From Staphylococcus sp. Marseille-Q5304 (GTDB lineage: Bacteria > Bacillota > Bacilli > Staphylococcales > Staphylococcaceae): 64,000 bases of DNA. The stretch is from contig NZ_CALSFP010000001.1 in the NCBI RefSeq assembly GCF_943737015.1, positions 1,302,001-1,366,000 on the forward strand. The letters run 5' to 3'. Position numbers and translations under genes: made by a program. Under the pieces are notes generated by a model. That model ran no database searches, was not told the DNA's origin, and worked only from the letters and a program-made list of their open reading frames with translations. Position 1 is the first letter of the stretch. Each line of letters begins with the position of its first letter. Positions 35,221-43,575 of the stretch are shown here, piece after piece.

Positions 35221-36873
35221 TTAATTAATAACTTCATCGACGAATGCTTTATTTGCAGTAATGACTAATCCATCTTCTGTTATAAGTCTAGGAATGCCTT
35301 TTTTAGTAAATTCAGTATCAACTATATTAAAAGTATCGCCAATATTTACTTCGTGATTCGTTCTATGTTTAAACTCTATATCTTTATATTGGTATATTTT
35401 TTTAATAACTTTAACTTTTAATGGTTGATATTTAAAATATTGAGCAGGTTTTTTAGATTTTGTTTTTTGTTTATTTAAAAACTCTGCCTTAAACTTTTGT
35501 CTTTTCAGTTTAGTATTTTTACTTGCATTAGGCATATTCATATTAACAATACATGGTTTATACTCATCGTGAATAATATTAATATTAAAATCAAAATCAC
35601 ATTGACTGAGTGTCTCAGAATCTAAATAAATATAGTTTCCTTCTTGTGTATATGGAATTTCTTGTTCATTTGGTTCATTATAAAGTTCCATTAATACAAC
35701 TTTATTTATATGAACTTGGCTATTTTTATAAATCCTTATTACTTCTTTTAGAGAATGATCTATAAAATGTGTACCCTCATATACTGCAAACATTTCTTCT
35801 TTAACTGGTATACAATGACGTAAATGTTCAGGCATCGCAAAATAAATTTGATTATCTTTTACAAACTTATTAGCATTCCCACCTTTTGTTAACAATTTTA
35901 CGTAATCATGTAACAAGTCATATTCCTTGTTTATAAGGAATTGATAAATATTTTTATATTTATCAGCTGTTATATAGTTCTTACCGTTTTTATTATATCT
36001 ATCTAGGATAGCTAGCATTTCATCAAAAAGTTGATAAAATATTTCCTTATTTGGATGTTTTAAAAATCTTTTCCTATTAAACAGTCTTGCTATAAAATCG
36101 ACTTCTATAATTCTGCTTAAAGCTTGAAACTCAGTAGATTTTGGTAAAGATAATTTCAACACTTCTTCCAATATTTCCAAGTTACATTCTGTTTTTTCTA
36201 TAATACTTGTTTCACCTACAAGTGATTCATTTTGACTAAAGCGATTGACATGATATACAGGCATTGGATTCATAGAAGCGTTTTGACACTTTGAGATTGC
36301 TTCGATAAAAAATAGCTTATCTTCTCCAAATTTATAATGTTGAAACTGAATATGATTTTGTTTCAATATATCTGTTTTTATAATTTTTCCAGGAGGCCCT
36401 ACCGCTCTGAATATTTTATTAATCTCATATGGAACGAGATGATTTGCTTCTTTATACGAAGTAAATCTTCCTAACTTCGTCACTGCTTTTTCAGTATGTT
36501 TGATACTGTGGCCAAAAGCCACATCTGCATCATTTGCTTGTGCCTGTTTAACTAATTTTGGTAATCCAGTTTCATCAAGCCAATCATCTGCATCGAGGAA
36601 GGTAATATATTTACCTTGTGCATCGTTTATACCAATATTTCTCGGTACTGCAGGACTACCTGTATTTACTTCCATGATCACTAATTTTAAAAAGTCATAT
36701 TTATTTAAATATGATTTAATTATTTGTTGTGATTTATCATTTGAACAGTCATCAACAAATATCGCTTCTATTTGCTTTTTATCTATATTTAAATTATTAA
36801 TTGATTCAATACAATTTTTTAAAAACAATTCCTTATTGTAGACCGGTACAATAATTGACAATAATTTTTCCAA
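35221..36873 (-). CDS. GT2-family glycosyltransferase, TarS/TarQ-like
   Basis: 550 residues. The N-terminal GT-A domain starts LLSIIVPVYNKELFLKNCIE, with the nucleotide-sugar motif FVDDCSNDKS (about 39-48) and the metal-binding DADD (94-97, in TFLDADDWLDE). TGSPAVPRNIGINDAQGKY resembles the S. aureus wall teichoic acid transferase TarS. The C-terminal half (about 320-550) has a basic linker and beta-rich segments, as in the trimerisation region of TarS-like enzymes. It probably decorates wall teichoic acid or another surface polymer; the sugar is unknown. Accessory location supports a variable surface trait. Confidence 0.75.
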   Translation of the reverse strand: MEKLLSIIVPVYNKELFLKNCIESINNLNIDKKQIEAIFVDDCSNDKSQQIIKSYLNKYDFLKLVIMEVNTGSPAVPRNIGINDAQGKYITFLDADDWLDETGLPKLVKQAQANDADVAFGHSIKHTEKAVTKLGRFTSYKEANHLVPYEINKIFRAVGPPGKIIKTDILKQNHIQFQHYKFGEDKLFFIEAISKCQNASMNPMPVYHVNRFSQNESLVGETSIIEKTECNLEILEEVLKLSLPKSTEFQALSRIIEVDFIARLFNRKRFLKHPNKEIFYQLFDEMLAILDRYNKNGKNYITADKYKNIYQFLINKEYDLLHDYVKLLTKGGNANKFVKDNQIYFAMPEHLRHCIPVKEEMFAVYEGTHFIDHSLKEVIRIYKNSQVHINKVVLMELYNEPNEQEIPYTQEGNYIYLDSETLSQCDFDFNINIIHDEYKPCIVNMNMPNASKNTKLKRQKFKAEFLNKQKTKSKKPAQYFKYQPLKVKVIKKIYQYKDIEFKHRTNHEVNIGDTFNIVDTEFTKKGIPRLITEDGLVITANKAFVDEVIN

Positions 36874-37027
36874 TTGTAACTTCCCTTCTTACTTTAAGCA
36901 ATTTACAAATCCGAAATGAGTTAGTAATTTATTTTTTAATTTAACTTCCCACATTAAATTAAAATACACTCAAATATTCTTTGTTTTTGCAATTTTCTAA
37001 ATTTTAATTAAAGTATTTATATATTAA

Positions 37028-37060
37028 TAAAACCACCCAATATTGCCCTGGGTGGTTCAG
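37028..37060 (-). terminator. Terminator of the 61-residue gene
   Basis: AACCACCCA (37031-37039) / TGGGTGGTT (about 37049-37057), then a minus-strand TTTATTAA. It separates the small lysine-rich gene from the glycosyltransferase. Confidence 0.85.
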
Positions 37061-37119
37061 TGAATATTGAACTAGCAAAGTAACAAAACGTCTTTCATAT
37101 CATTAAAGTTATATAACTT

Positions 37120-37305
37120 TTACGATTCTTTATCTGAATTTGATTTACTGTTCTTTTTCAAGAACCCCATTGCTTTATCGATGTATTTTGAATAATCTTT
37201 ACCTTTTTTCTTTTTAACTTGATCATTAACTTTATTTAATCCTTGCTCAAGTTTCCCGTTTTCGACATATTTATCAACTTGCTTTTTCACATCGTCTTTA
37301 TTCAC
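37120..37305 (-). CDS. Small lysine-rich hypothetical protein with SigB-type promoter
   Basis: 61 residues, GTG start behind a perfect AGGAGG. MNKDDVKKQVDKYVENGKLE, then KVNDQVKKKKGKDYSKYIDK and a Ser/Asn/Lys end. Mostly charged helix, no membrane segment or signal. I do not recognise the function; abundant small basic helical proteins of this style are often general-stress products, and a SigB-like promoter lies upstream. Own terminator, so a monocistronic unit. Confidence 0.7.
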   Translation of the reverse strand: MNKDDVKKQVDKYVENGKLEQGLNKVNDQVKKKKGKDYSKYIDKAMGFLKKNSKSNSDKES

Positions 37306-37339
37306 TTAAAATAACCTCCTATAAAGAATTTTTTATCAT

Positions 37340-37365
37340 TTACCCACGTCAAACAATAGTAAAAC
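37340..37365 (-). promoter_or_regulatory. SigB-type promoter
   Basis: On the minus strand GTTTTA (37365-37360), 14-nt spacer, GGGTAA (37345-37340); the SigB consensus is GTTTAA-N12-15-GGGTAT. It ends 35 nt before the GTG start of the 61-residue gene, with the ribosome site between. Confidence 0.65.
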
Positions 37366-37567
37366 GGGGTAATTTCATATCATTTTATATTAAACCGTCG
37401 CATATATTCAAATAATTTCATATACAGATAAAGACCTTTACAGGAGTATTTTATCAAAATGATGATAAAAACACCAAAATAGTGAAAAATCATATATATT
37501 TTTGAATCTCATAGTATTGCTTTATAAAGCTAGTTTAGATATAATAATATTTGTGTTAAAAAATCAT

Positions 37568-37641
37568 GTCCTGGTAGCTCAGCTGGATAGAGCAATGGCC
37601 TTCTAAGCCATCGGTCGGGGGTTCGAATCCCTCCCAGGACG
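37568..37641 (+). tRNA. tRNA-Arg (anticodon UCU)
   Basis: 74 nt. Acceptor arms GTCCTGG / CCAGGAC pair perfectly; the D arm is GCTC...GAGC, the anticodon stem ATGGC/GCCAT holds loop CTTCTAA (anticodon TCT), and the T arm GGGGGTTCGAATCCCTC is standard. CCA is not encoded. It reads AGA codons, heavily used in this genome. It stands alone at the edge of the accessory segment, a typical island border. Confidence 0.97.
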
Positions 37642-37660
37642 TTTATAAGTTTCCTATATT

Positions 37661-37698
37661 AGCTGAAACCCCATAACTAAAGGGATTCAGCTTTTTTA
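37661..37698 (+). terminator. Terminator of tRNA-Arg
   Basis: AGCTGAA(AC)CCC ... GGG(A)TTCAGCT stem (37661-37692) followed by TTTTTTATT, 20 nt after the tRNA. Confidence 0.88.
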
Positions 37699-37765
37699 TT
37701 TACTAACTAAGCCTAATAAAATACAACTAAATTCACATATCTTTGTCACGTGCATGACACAAAAA

Positions 37766-37791
37766 TAACCACCTAGTCGTTTAGGTGGTTC
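37766..37791 (-). terminator. Minus-strand terminator at the island left side
   Basis: AACCACCTA (37767-37775) / TAGGTGGTT (37782-37790), followed on the minus strand by ATTTTTG. No long minus-strand gene ends here, so it probably closes a transcript of the small peptide genes at 37823-38270 or read-through from the ABC permease. Confidence 0.75.
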
Positions 37792-37822
37792 CTCGCATAT
37801 TCATATAATTTTTCGGTTGTTC

Positions 37823-37927
37823 TTAATTTTTGATTATCATATCTCGACTACCATTTCTAATTGAAGCTAGTGCATTATGACTAACTCCAATGTATTTATG
37901 AATTAAAAAACTTTTTATTACTTCCAT
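37823..37927 (-). CDS. 34-residue peptide, possible remnant of a DNA-binding protein
   Basis: Reads MEVIKSFLIHKYIGVSHNAL and then ASIRNGSRDMIIKN. The piece VSHNALASIRNGSRD resembles the recognition-helix part of small phage-type HTH regulators (IS.nalS.IRNG.R), and the frame stops right after it, so it may be a fragment. No strong ribosome site. Could equally be chance. Confidence 0.3.
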   Translation of the reverse strand: MEVIKSFLIHKYIGVSHNALASIRNGSRDMIIKN

Positions 37928-37988
37928 CAAACTTGTAATAGTTTAGAGGTATTTACCCAAATTACCTTTGTCCGTTGTTTTTAACTTT

Positions 37989-38102
37989 TTAGTTTTTCTT
38001 AATTATTTTTAATTTTTTTATTACACTTCTCATTAGAAATATCGTTGCTAAAATATTAGTAACAATACTTATTATCGTTAGTATCTTATCTGTTTTATCC
38101 AA
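37989..38102 (-). CDS. 37-residue basic membrane peptide (TTG start)
   Basis: Starting at TTG 38102: MDKTDKILTIISIVTNILAT, then IFLMRSVIKKLKIIKKN. One membrane-spanning helix and a Lys-rich end. The ribosome site is weak (GGGCTGAGATTT). Size and charge recall bacteriocin immunity or small toxin peptides, but this rests only on appearance. Confidence 0.35.
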   Translation of the reverse strand: MDKTDKILTIISIVTNILATIFLMRSVIKKLKIIKKN

Positions 38103-38177
38103 AAATCTCAGCCCTATTTACTAAAAGTAAAAATCCCAATTAATCAATAAGAATCTCCGATTTTATATCAAAAGTTT

Positions 38178-38270
38178 TTAAATGATATTTAGTATGAGAT
38201 TCACAAATGAAAGAATTAAAGTAATTATCATGATAATTAAAGTTGATTTCTGTTTCTTTTCTTGAGTCAT
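38178..38270 (-). CDS. 30-residue membrane peptide
   Basis: ATG at 38270 behind AAAGGGGAA. MTQEKKQKSTLIIMIITLIL then SFVNLILNII: a charged start followed by a single hydrophobic helix. No family recognised. It lies downstream of the broken ABC permease on the same strand and may be part of that accessory unit. Confidence 0.45.
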   Translation of the reverse strand: MTQEKKQKSTLIIMIITLILSFVNLILNII

Positions 38271-38440
38271 AAATAATTCCCCTTTATTAAAATGAACCTT
38301 GAGTGCAATTAACTATTCGAATTCTATTTCTTTTGAGCTAAATGCAATAGGTTTTGTAAAACTAATTATACCACAATATTTATTGTATAAACTATTGTGT
38401 TAAAATTTAACTACAAATCTTTTATATGGAGGAATTAATT

Positions 38441-38530
38441 GTGTCTTTAATCCTTTATATCCTTTTAATTATTATTGGTGTTTTTGGATTTATCTTTTTA
38501 ATAGATTATTTCTTTAATAAACGAAACTAA
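38441..38530 (+). CDS. 29-residue hydrophobic peptide (GTG start)
   Basis: GTG at 38441 eight bases after GGAGG. VSLILYILLIIIGVFGFIFL then IDYFFNKRN: one membrane helix with a basic tail. Paired with the next 25-residue peptide in the same direction; both begin (M/V)SL. Function unknown. Confidence 0.5.
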   Translation: MSLILYILLIIIGVFGFIFLIDYFFNKRN

Positions 38531-38612
38531 CAAAACTGTAAGGTCTGTTTTTATTTGTAAATATTCATGTTTTAATGTAACTAACAAAAGTTTGTTAAAG
38601 GAGTGATTGTAA

Positions 38613-38690
38613 ATGAGTTTAGCCGCTTTATTCATTTTATTTGTGGTAATTTTAACTATTGCGGTAGTTTTAGGCATTAAAAATGCTTAA
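38613..38690 (+). CDS. 25-residue hydrophobic peptide
   Basis: ATG at 38613 behind AAAGGAGTG. MSLAALFILFVVILTIAVVL then GIKNA, a single hydrophobic helix. The stop is only 15 nt from the convergent stop of the ABC permease. Function unknown; with the preceding peptide it could form a small membrane-active pair. Confidence 0.5.
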   Translation: MSLAALFILFVVILTIAVVLGIKNA

Positions 38691-38704
38691 TTTTAGTTAG
38701 AAAG

Positions 38705-39855
38705 TTATTTGATAATATCGATAAGTTCTTTTTTGGCAGCTGCACGTGCAGGTACCCATCCGAATATTATACCTATGAGTGTGGAAACACCTACCGCTAT
38801 AAGTATTGAACTAAAACTCACCACACTTGTAATATATTTTGGCGTCAATAAATCAATAAGTGAAGCGAATATTATTCCTAATGTTAGACCAATTACTCCG
38901 CCTAAGACACATAGAACCACACTTTCTATGAGAAATTGCAACTCTATATCTCGTGCTTTTGCTCCGAAAGCCCGTCTTATTGCTATTTCTTCGGTACGTT
39001 CTGATACAGAAATATACATGACGTTCATTACACCAATACCAGCTATAAACAGAGAAATACCTGCGACAGCGGCTACAAAATATGTAATTGCGTCAAACAC
39101 TTTACCAATACCTTTTAACATGTCTTCAGTATCATTATAACTGTAGCTACCATTTCCGCTTCCAGACCCCTTTTTATTTAATTGTTTAACTACTTGATTA
39201 GCAATCTCTTTTTTAGAAGAACCATCTGTAACAGTTATTTGTAGGGTTTGCATTGCTTGGTTAAGGTTCACCAAATATCTATTAAAAGTTTGGCTAGGCA
39301 TTTGAATTAAAGCTTCATCCATCGGGTCACTTTCAATACCTACAACTTCAAACCCTTGATTTTCTATAAAAATAATCTTTCCTATTGCATGATGTTTAAA
39401 GATATTTTTCGCAATATCCTTACTTATAATGACAACTTTCTTGAATAGATCATTATCCTCTTTACTAAAGCCTTGTCCTTTTTTTTAATATTTACTTCAC
39501 CTATATGTTGAGGATTCGTCATTTTTGCACTATAACTTTCGTCCTTATCAACTTTCAATTTAGCTTCTGAAACGCCTTCTATTTGTTTTACTAAACTTAA
39601 ATCTTCTTGTTTAAAAGGATTCTCTTTTGTATCTTCTCCATCCTCAGTCATAAAACTAATTGTAGCAATATTTTGAGCAGCCCCAGAATCTTCAAATTCC
39701 TTTGTTGTCGTTTCCTTAAATCCATTACCCAAAGACATAATCGTTATTACTGCCGCTATCCCAATAATAATACCTATCATTGTAAAGATATTGCGACGTT
39801 TATTTTTCAAAATCGATTTTAAAGAAATTATTATAATGTTAGTTAAACGTGTCAT
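38705..39855 (-). pseudogene. ABC transporter permease (FtsX/MacB type, As-48H-like), frameshifted
   Basis: About 383 residues if repaired. The N-terminal half (MTRLTNIIIISLKSILKNKR, MacB periplasmic-core start) is open from 39855 to about 39427; the C-terminal half with three membrane segments and the FtsX signature AIRRAFGAKARDIELQF is open down to 38705 in the next frame. The break maps to an A8 run (39479-39486, minus strand): one more A joins both frames without any stop. Expected partner of the ATPase and fusion protein upstream, as in as-48FGH export/immunity transporters. Either inactive, a sequence error, or rescued by slippage. Confidence 0.85.
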
Positions 39856-40532
39856 CCAACCACCTCTTCTCGCTGGATCTGCCCATCATGTATATGAATA
39901 ATACGATTTGCTTTTTCGGCAACTGCTCGATCATGTGTTATCAATATAATCGTCGTCCTATATAGCTTATTTAACTTAATAAACAAATCAATAATATCTT
40001 TTGAGGTTTTAGAATCGAGTGCACCGGTTGGTTCATCAGCAATAATAAATTTAGGACGATTGATGATTGCACGTGCGATAGCCACGCGTTGTTGTTGACC
40101 GCCAGATAATTTATTAGGCACGAGGTGTTCTTTTTCCACTAGGCCTACATCATTTAAAGTTTGTATCACTTGTGCATGAAATTTCTGTACATTATGTCCT
40201 GAATACATAAGAGGAATACATACATTTTCATAAATTGTGTTATTTTGTATTAATTTGAAGTTTTGAAAGACAAACCCTACCGTTTTATTTCGAATTTCGG
40301 CGATTTGATTATCGGTACCCGTTTTATAATTTTCACCGTTAAAAATATAATCTCCTTCATACCCACGATCAATCAAACCTATAATATTGATGAGCGTACT
40401 TTTTCCTGAACCAGATGGACCCATAATCGCAATAAATTCTCCCTCTTGGATATGCAAGTTAACATCTTTCAATATATGTTTTTGTTCACTGCCATTTTGA
40501 AAGAATCGATTGATATTTTTAAGATTTATCAT
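39852..40532 (-). CDS. ABC transporter ATP-binding protein (MacB/LolD type, As-48G-like)
   Basis: 226 residues, complete. Walker A GPSGSGKST (about 38-46), signature LSGGQQQRVAIARA (about 142-155), Walker B FIIADEPTGALD (about 162-173), H-loop LITHD (about 197-201). It overlaps the fusion-protein gene by 4 nt and the permease by 4 nt, so the three form one translational unit. By analogy with AS-48 and with MacAB-like peptide exporters it would power removal of peptide from the membrane, but both partners are broken here. Confidence 0.9.
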   Translation of the reverse strand: MINLKNINRFFQNGSEQKHILKDVNLHIQEGEFIAIMGPSGSGKSTLINIIGLIDRGYEGDYIFNGENYKTGTDNQIAEIRNKTVGFVFQNFKLIQNNTIYENVCIPLMYSGHNVQKFHAQVIQTLNDVGLVEKEHLVPNKLSGGQQQRVAIARAIINRPKFIIADEPTGALDSKTSKDIIDLFIKLNKLYRTTIILITHDRAVAEKANRIIHIHDGQIQREEVVG

Positions 40533-41623
40533 GATGATACCTCAACTTTGTCCCCATCATTCATCGTTTTCGCAGGTTTAACAATTAGCTTTTCACCAAT
40601 TTTCAAGCCTTTTTTTACGAAAATCTCACCATTTTTACGTTCAATGAGAATATCTCTTCTTTCAACTGTATGATCCTTTTTAAGGACAAACACATCATGA
40701 TTTCTATTAAGTACTGATCTAGGTAACTTTATCGTCTTTAAAGGGACTTTAATTTCTGTAGAATATCCTGAACGAATCGACGAACCGAGATCTCCAATCA
40801 CAACATTATATTTTGAAAGATCGTTGTTATCACTATTAGAAGTATCATTTAATTGAATACCCGATAGCTGGTCGCTACTTTGACTACTCTGGTTCATATC
40901 ATTATCTGCTAATTGTGTTGATTCTTCGTCGTACGAAGTTGGCAATTGAGAAATTTTCTTTATTTTTCCTACTGTAGATTTACCTGTACTTATAACCTTA
41001 ATTTTTACTTTCTTTCCTACTTTCAATTTTTTTAAATCGAATTCCGAAACAGGTGTAGAAATTTGAGTTTCAAGTGACACTAACTTTAGTATTGGCGCAC
41101 CTACAGCGATTTCTTCGTTACTATTTAAATCAACCTTTCCATTAAACGGGGCATATATATTGGCATTAACTTGTTGGTCAAAGTGATTTAATTGACGTTG
41201 TGCTTCAAACAAGGATGATTCATCACGATGTAACTTATTTTGTATAAGTTTACTATTGGGTTGATGGTTTAAACGTCTATAATCAATATTTATTTTATTT
41301 TGTGCATTATTTATCTTTCGTTGAAGTTCTTCACGGTGAATATTATTTATTTGGTAATTGATTAATGGCATCCCTTGTTTGACCGATTGACCATTCGTTA
41401 CTTTCGTATTGATAAATTGCCCTACTTTAGAATTATTTCTAAATGTTTTGATGGCTTGTGGTGATGCTTTACCTTTTAAATTGATTGGTGTATCGTATGC
41501 TACTTTATATGTTTGATATACTTATTGTTTATTTGATTCACCTTTACTTAGTTTTAAAATAAAAGCAATAATTAAGAGTATGAGAATTGATGCTACAATG
41601 ATCCAAATATTTTTGTTTTTCAT
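40529..41623 (-). pseudogene. Membrane fusion protein (HlyD/MacA type, As-48F-like) with in-frame stop
   Basis: About 364 codons. The N-terminal piece MKNKNIWIIVASILILLIIA (one membrane anchor, start 41623 after ATGGAGAA) runs 33 codons to TAA at 41522-41524. In the same frame the downstream codons go on VYQTYKVAYDTPINLKGKAS with no other stop into the long open part (from 41371), which has a coiled coil, the lipoyl/barrel part NIYAPFNGKVDLNSNEEIAV and a C-terminal RDILIERKNGEIFVKKGLKIG. One substitution (for example CAA, GAA or AAA to TAA) explains it. A downstream internal start would lack the anchor. Confidence 0.85.
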
Positions 41624-41759
41624 AGTTGTTTTCTCCATTCTTCTAATTCCATTGCAATAACATATACAACCTTTGTTATTCCAACTTTGTAGAAAATAAG
41701 TTATGCATTTATTTACTAAAGTAATTTTTAAAAAACAGACTACCACTTACCTCAGTAAT

Positions 41760-41875
41760 TGTAGGTTCTGGTAGCCTGTCTGACTTAAATTATTTATTTT
41801 TATTTCATATTAATTGTCAAAACAGGAGGTAATCAACATTAAAATAAAAATAACTTAATCCGAGTTATGCAAGCT
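41760..41875. other. Intergenic gap in the accessory transporter operon
   Basis: A short inverted repeat around 41735-41785 (CAGACTACCACTTAC ... GTAGGTTCTGGTAGCCTGTCTG) looks like a terminator/attenuator hairpin between the Yip1 gene and the fusion-protein gene: CAGACTACCA pairs with TGGTAGCCTGTCTG with one bulge. On the minus strand it would be followed by TTTTTAAAAATT. Confidence 0.5.
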
Positions 41876-41878
41876 ATA

Positions 41879-42490
41879 TTAATTGAATGAAGCTCCTAAA
41901 ATAGCTAGTCCCATACTTATAATTAAATACAAAATACCAAAGATGAGAGATGTTTTTTTACTAAATCTACACGTTGCAAATAAAATTAGTCCGAATAGAT
42001 AGGCAGATAGTATAGTTTGTAAATTGATTGCACCTAAAATTTTATTTCCTTTATCAAAAATATTTAAGCTTGTAATTGTATAATCCGTTAAGGATAAACC
42101 GAAAACTAACTGTATAGTAATGAAAACCAGACTAAATATCGTAATAATAATGGATTTTAAAATAGCAGCCGAGAAAATACTCGTTCCTGAGACTTCATAT
42201 TTCGCTATCTTAGAAATAATAACTATGAGTATAAAAATACTTAAAAGTGATACCAAACTAGAAAATATACCACCTATAATCGCACCATACATCATGATGT
42301 TTTTTGCATTGTCCAAATCTTTACCAACAATATCATTTTTTTGTAATGTCTTATCAAAATCTAAACCCATTGTAGTTACAACAGTTAACAAAATAGTAAG
42401 TATAATAAATATTAATAATTTTAATGCCCATTTACGATGTTGTCTTAAATTATAAAAGTGTTTTGCGAAAGGCAAAGAAGAATTTTCCAA
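41879..42490 (-). CDS. Yip1-family membrane protein (As-48E-like position)
   Basis: 203 residues, five hydrophobic segments (about 25-43, 68-93, 108-132, 155-172 and 180-200). The layout and blocks such as AAILKSIIITIFSLVFI fit the Yip1/YIP1-domain family, which is common beside bacteriocin and lantibiotic ABC transporters. It is the first gene before fusion protein, ATPase and permease, the order of as-48E-F-G-H. Possible role in self-protection; not shown. Intact. Confidence 0.7.
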   Translation of the reverse strand: MENSSLPFAKHFYNLRQHRKWALKLLIFIILTILLTVVTTMGLDFDKTLQKNDIVGKDLDNAKNIMMYGAIIGGIFSSLVSLLSIFILIVIISKIAKYEVSGTSIFSAAILKSIIITIFSLVFITIQLVFGLSLTDYTITSLNIFDKGNKILGAINLQTILSAYLFGLILFATCRFSKKTSLIFGILYLIISMGLAILGASFN

Positions 42491-42628
42491 TAAATTGAAC
42501 CTCCAGTATTTAATATTAACTTTACTATTGATACTAAAATTAGGTGAACCCTTTTAATACATAAATATCGTTGATAAAAACATGAACAATATTTCCTTAT
42601 TCTATTACAATATTCATAATCATAATGG

Positions 42629-43410
42629 TTATGAGATTGATCTAGAAACCTCTCTCTTGGCTTTCTTCGAATAAACTATGTATGCGATATATATTTGTAT
42701 AGTTAAGAAAGCAGAATTAACAATCCAATATAAACCAATTGCAGATGGGAATATCATGCCCCACCATATGTAAATAGTTGGTGTTAATAATAGAGTGAAC
42801 TGCTTTGATTGTCGTTCTTGTTTAGACTCTGTAAGTAAACTCGATAATGTTTGTGTGAATTTAAAAAAACCTGCAAGTAACGCAATATAAAAATCTGGTT
42901 CTTTCAATGAAAACCAAAGAAACTGTGTGTGTGACAAATTCTCACTATAATGTGGGTACTTTAATGCAAAAAATAGACCTATAATTATGGGTAGTTGCAA
43001 AATAATCGATATAAATGTAAAAGCATTTTTCGCATAACTAATTTGGTGCAGTTTATAAAGCTTATGTTTTTCCTTTTTTAATTTAATCATTTCTTTGAAA
43101 GAATCTGCAGACTTCATCTTGTTATCAATTTTTATTAATTCTGGTTTTAATCTCTTTTTCTTTTCACTATTAAAGTACATATTCTTAACGCTTATTAACA
43201 TGAATGGTAAAAATATTATCCTCATTATGATAACGAGTAAAATAATCGCCAAACCATAACTGTTATTTAAATATTGACTATATAATGCAATGTGGCATCC
43301 ATCGGTGCAACGAACGTACGGTAAAAGAAATCGTTATGACTTTCTTCGTTTGAATAATCACAACCACTTAAAATCAAAACTACAGAAATTAATAAAATAA
43401 ATTTCTTCAT
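42629..43410 (-). pseudogene. YidC/OxaA-type membrane insertase paralogue, frameshifted
   Basis: About 260 residues if repaired. The ATG at 43410 (ribosome site AGGTGAAA) begins MKKFILLISVVLILSGCDYS, a lipoprotein signal with lipobox LSGC and the CDYS start typical of staphylococcal YidC. It reads FFYRTFVAPMDATLHYI, then stops at 43267-43269. The body continues one frame away (YLNNSYGLAIILLVIIMRII and on to 42629) with the YidC membrane core and PSAIGLYWIVNSAFL. The break is near 43270-43285 and equals one missing base. A second start at 43252 would lack the lipid anchor. Not the housekeeping copy by location. Confidence 0.85.
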
Positions 43411-43575
43411 ATTTTCACCTCAACTTTAATTACCTCCCACATTAATTTATCATAGTTTCAATTATTTTTATATCAACTAAAATAAATTTACTATATATTT
43501 TTATTACTAATGAGCGGAGTATATTTACTTTTAAAATGAGGATGCATATACTTACTTTGAAGAAAGGAGGGATCA
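43411..43575. promoter_or_regulatory. Divergent promoter region; SigA promoter of the bacteriocin operon
   Basis: On the plus strand TTTACT (43524-43529), 17-nt spacer, TATACT (43547-43552) is a good vegetative promoter, with a short leader and AAAGGAGGGAT before the precursor gene. The minus-strand promoter for the yidC-like gene must lie in the same 165 bases; I could not fix it. No obvious quorum-type repeats are present. Confidence 0.65.

Noticed and set aside
37568..37641. tRNA-Arg as an attachment site of an integrated element
   Set aside because: I looked for a repeat of the tRNA 3' end (GGTTCGAATCCCTCCCAGGAC) and for an integrase gene and found neither in the window. Island border is plausible, but site-specific integration is not shown.
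43262..43285. Programmed -1 frameshift in the yidC-like gene (ATATTTAAATAA)
   Set aside because: No in-frame X XXY YYZ slippery heptamer exists at the break, and no stimulatory hairpin follows. A simple 1-nt deletion fits better, together with lesions in the neighbours.
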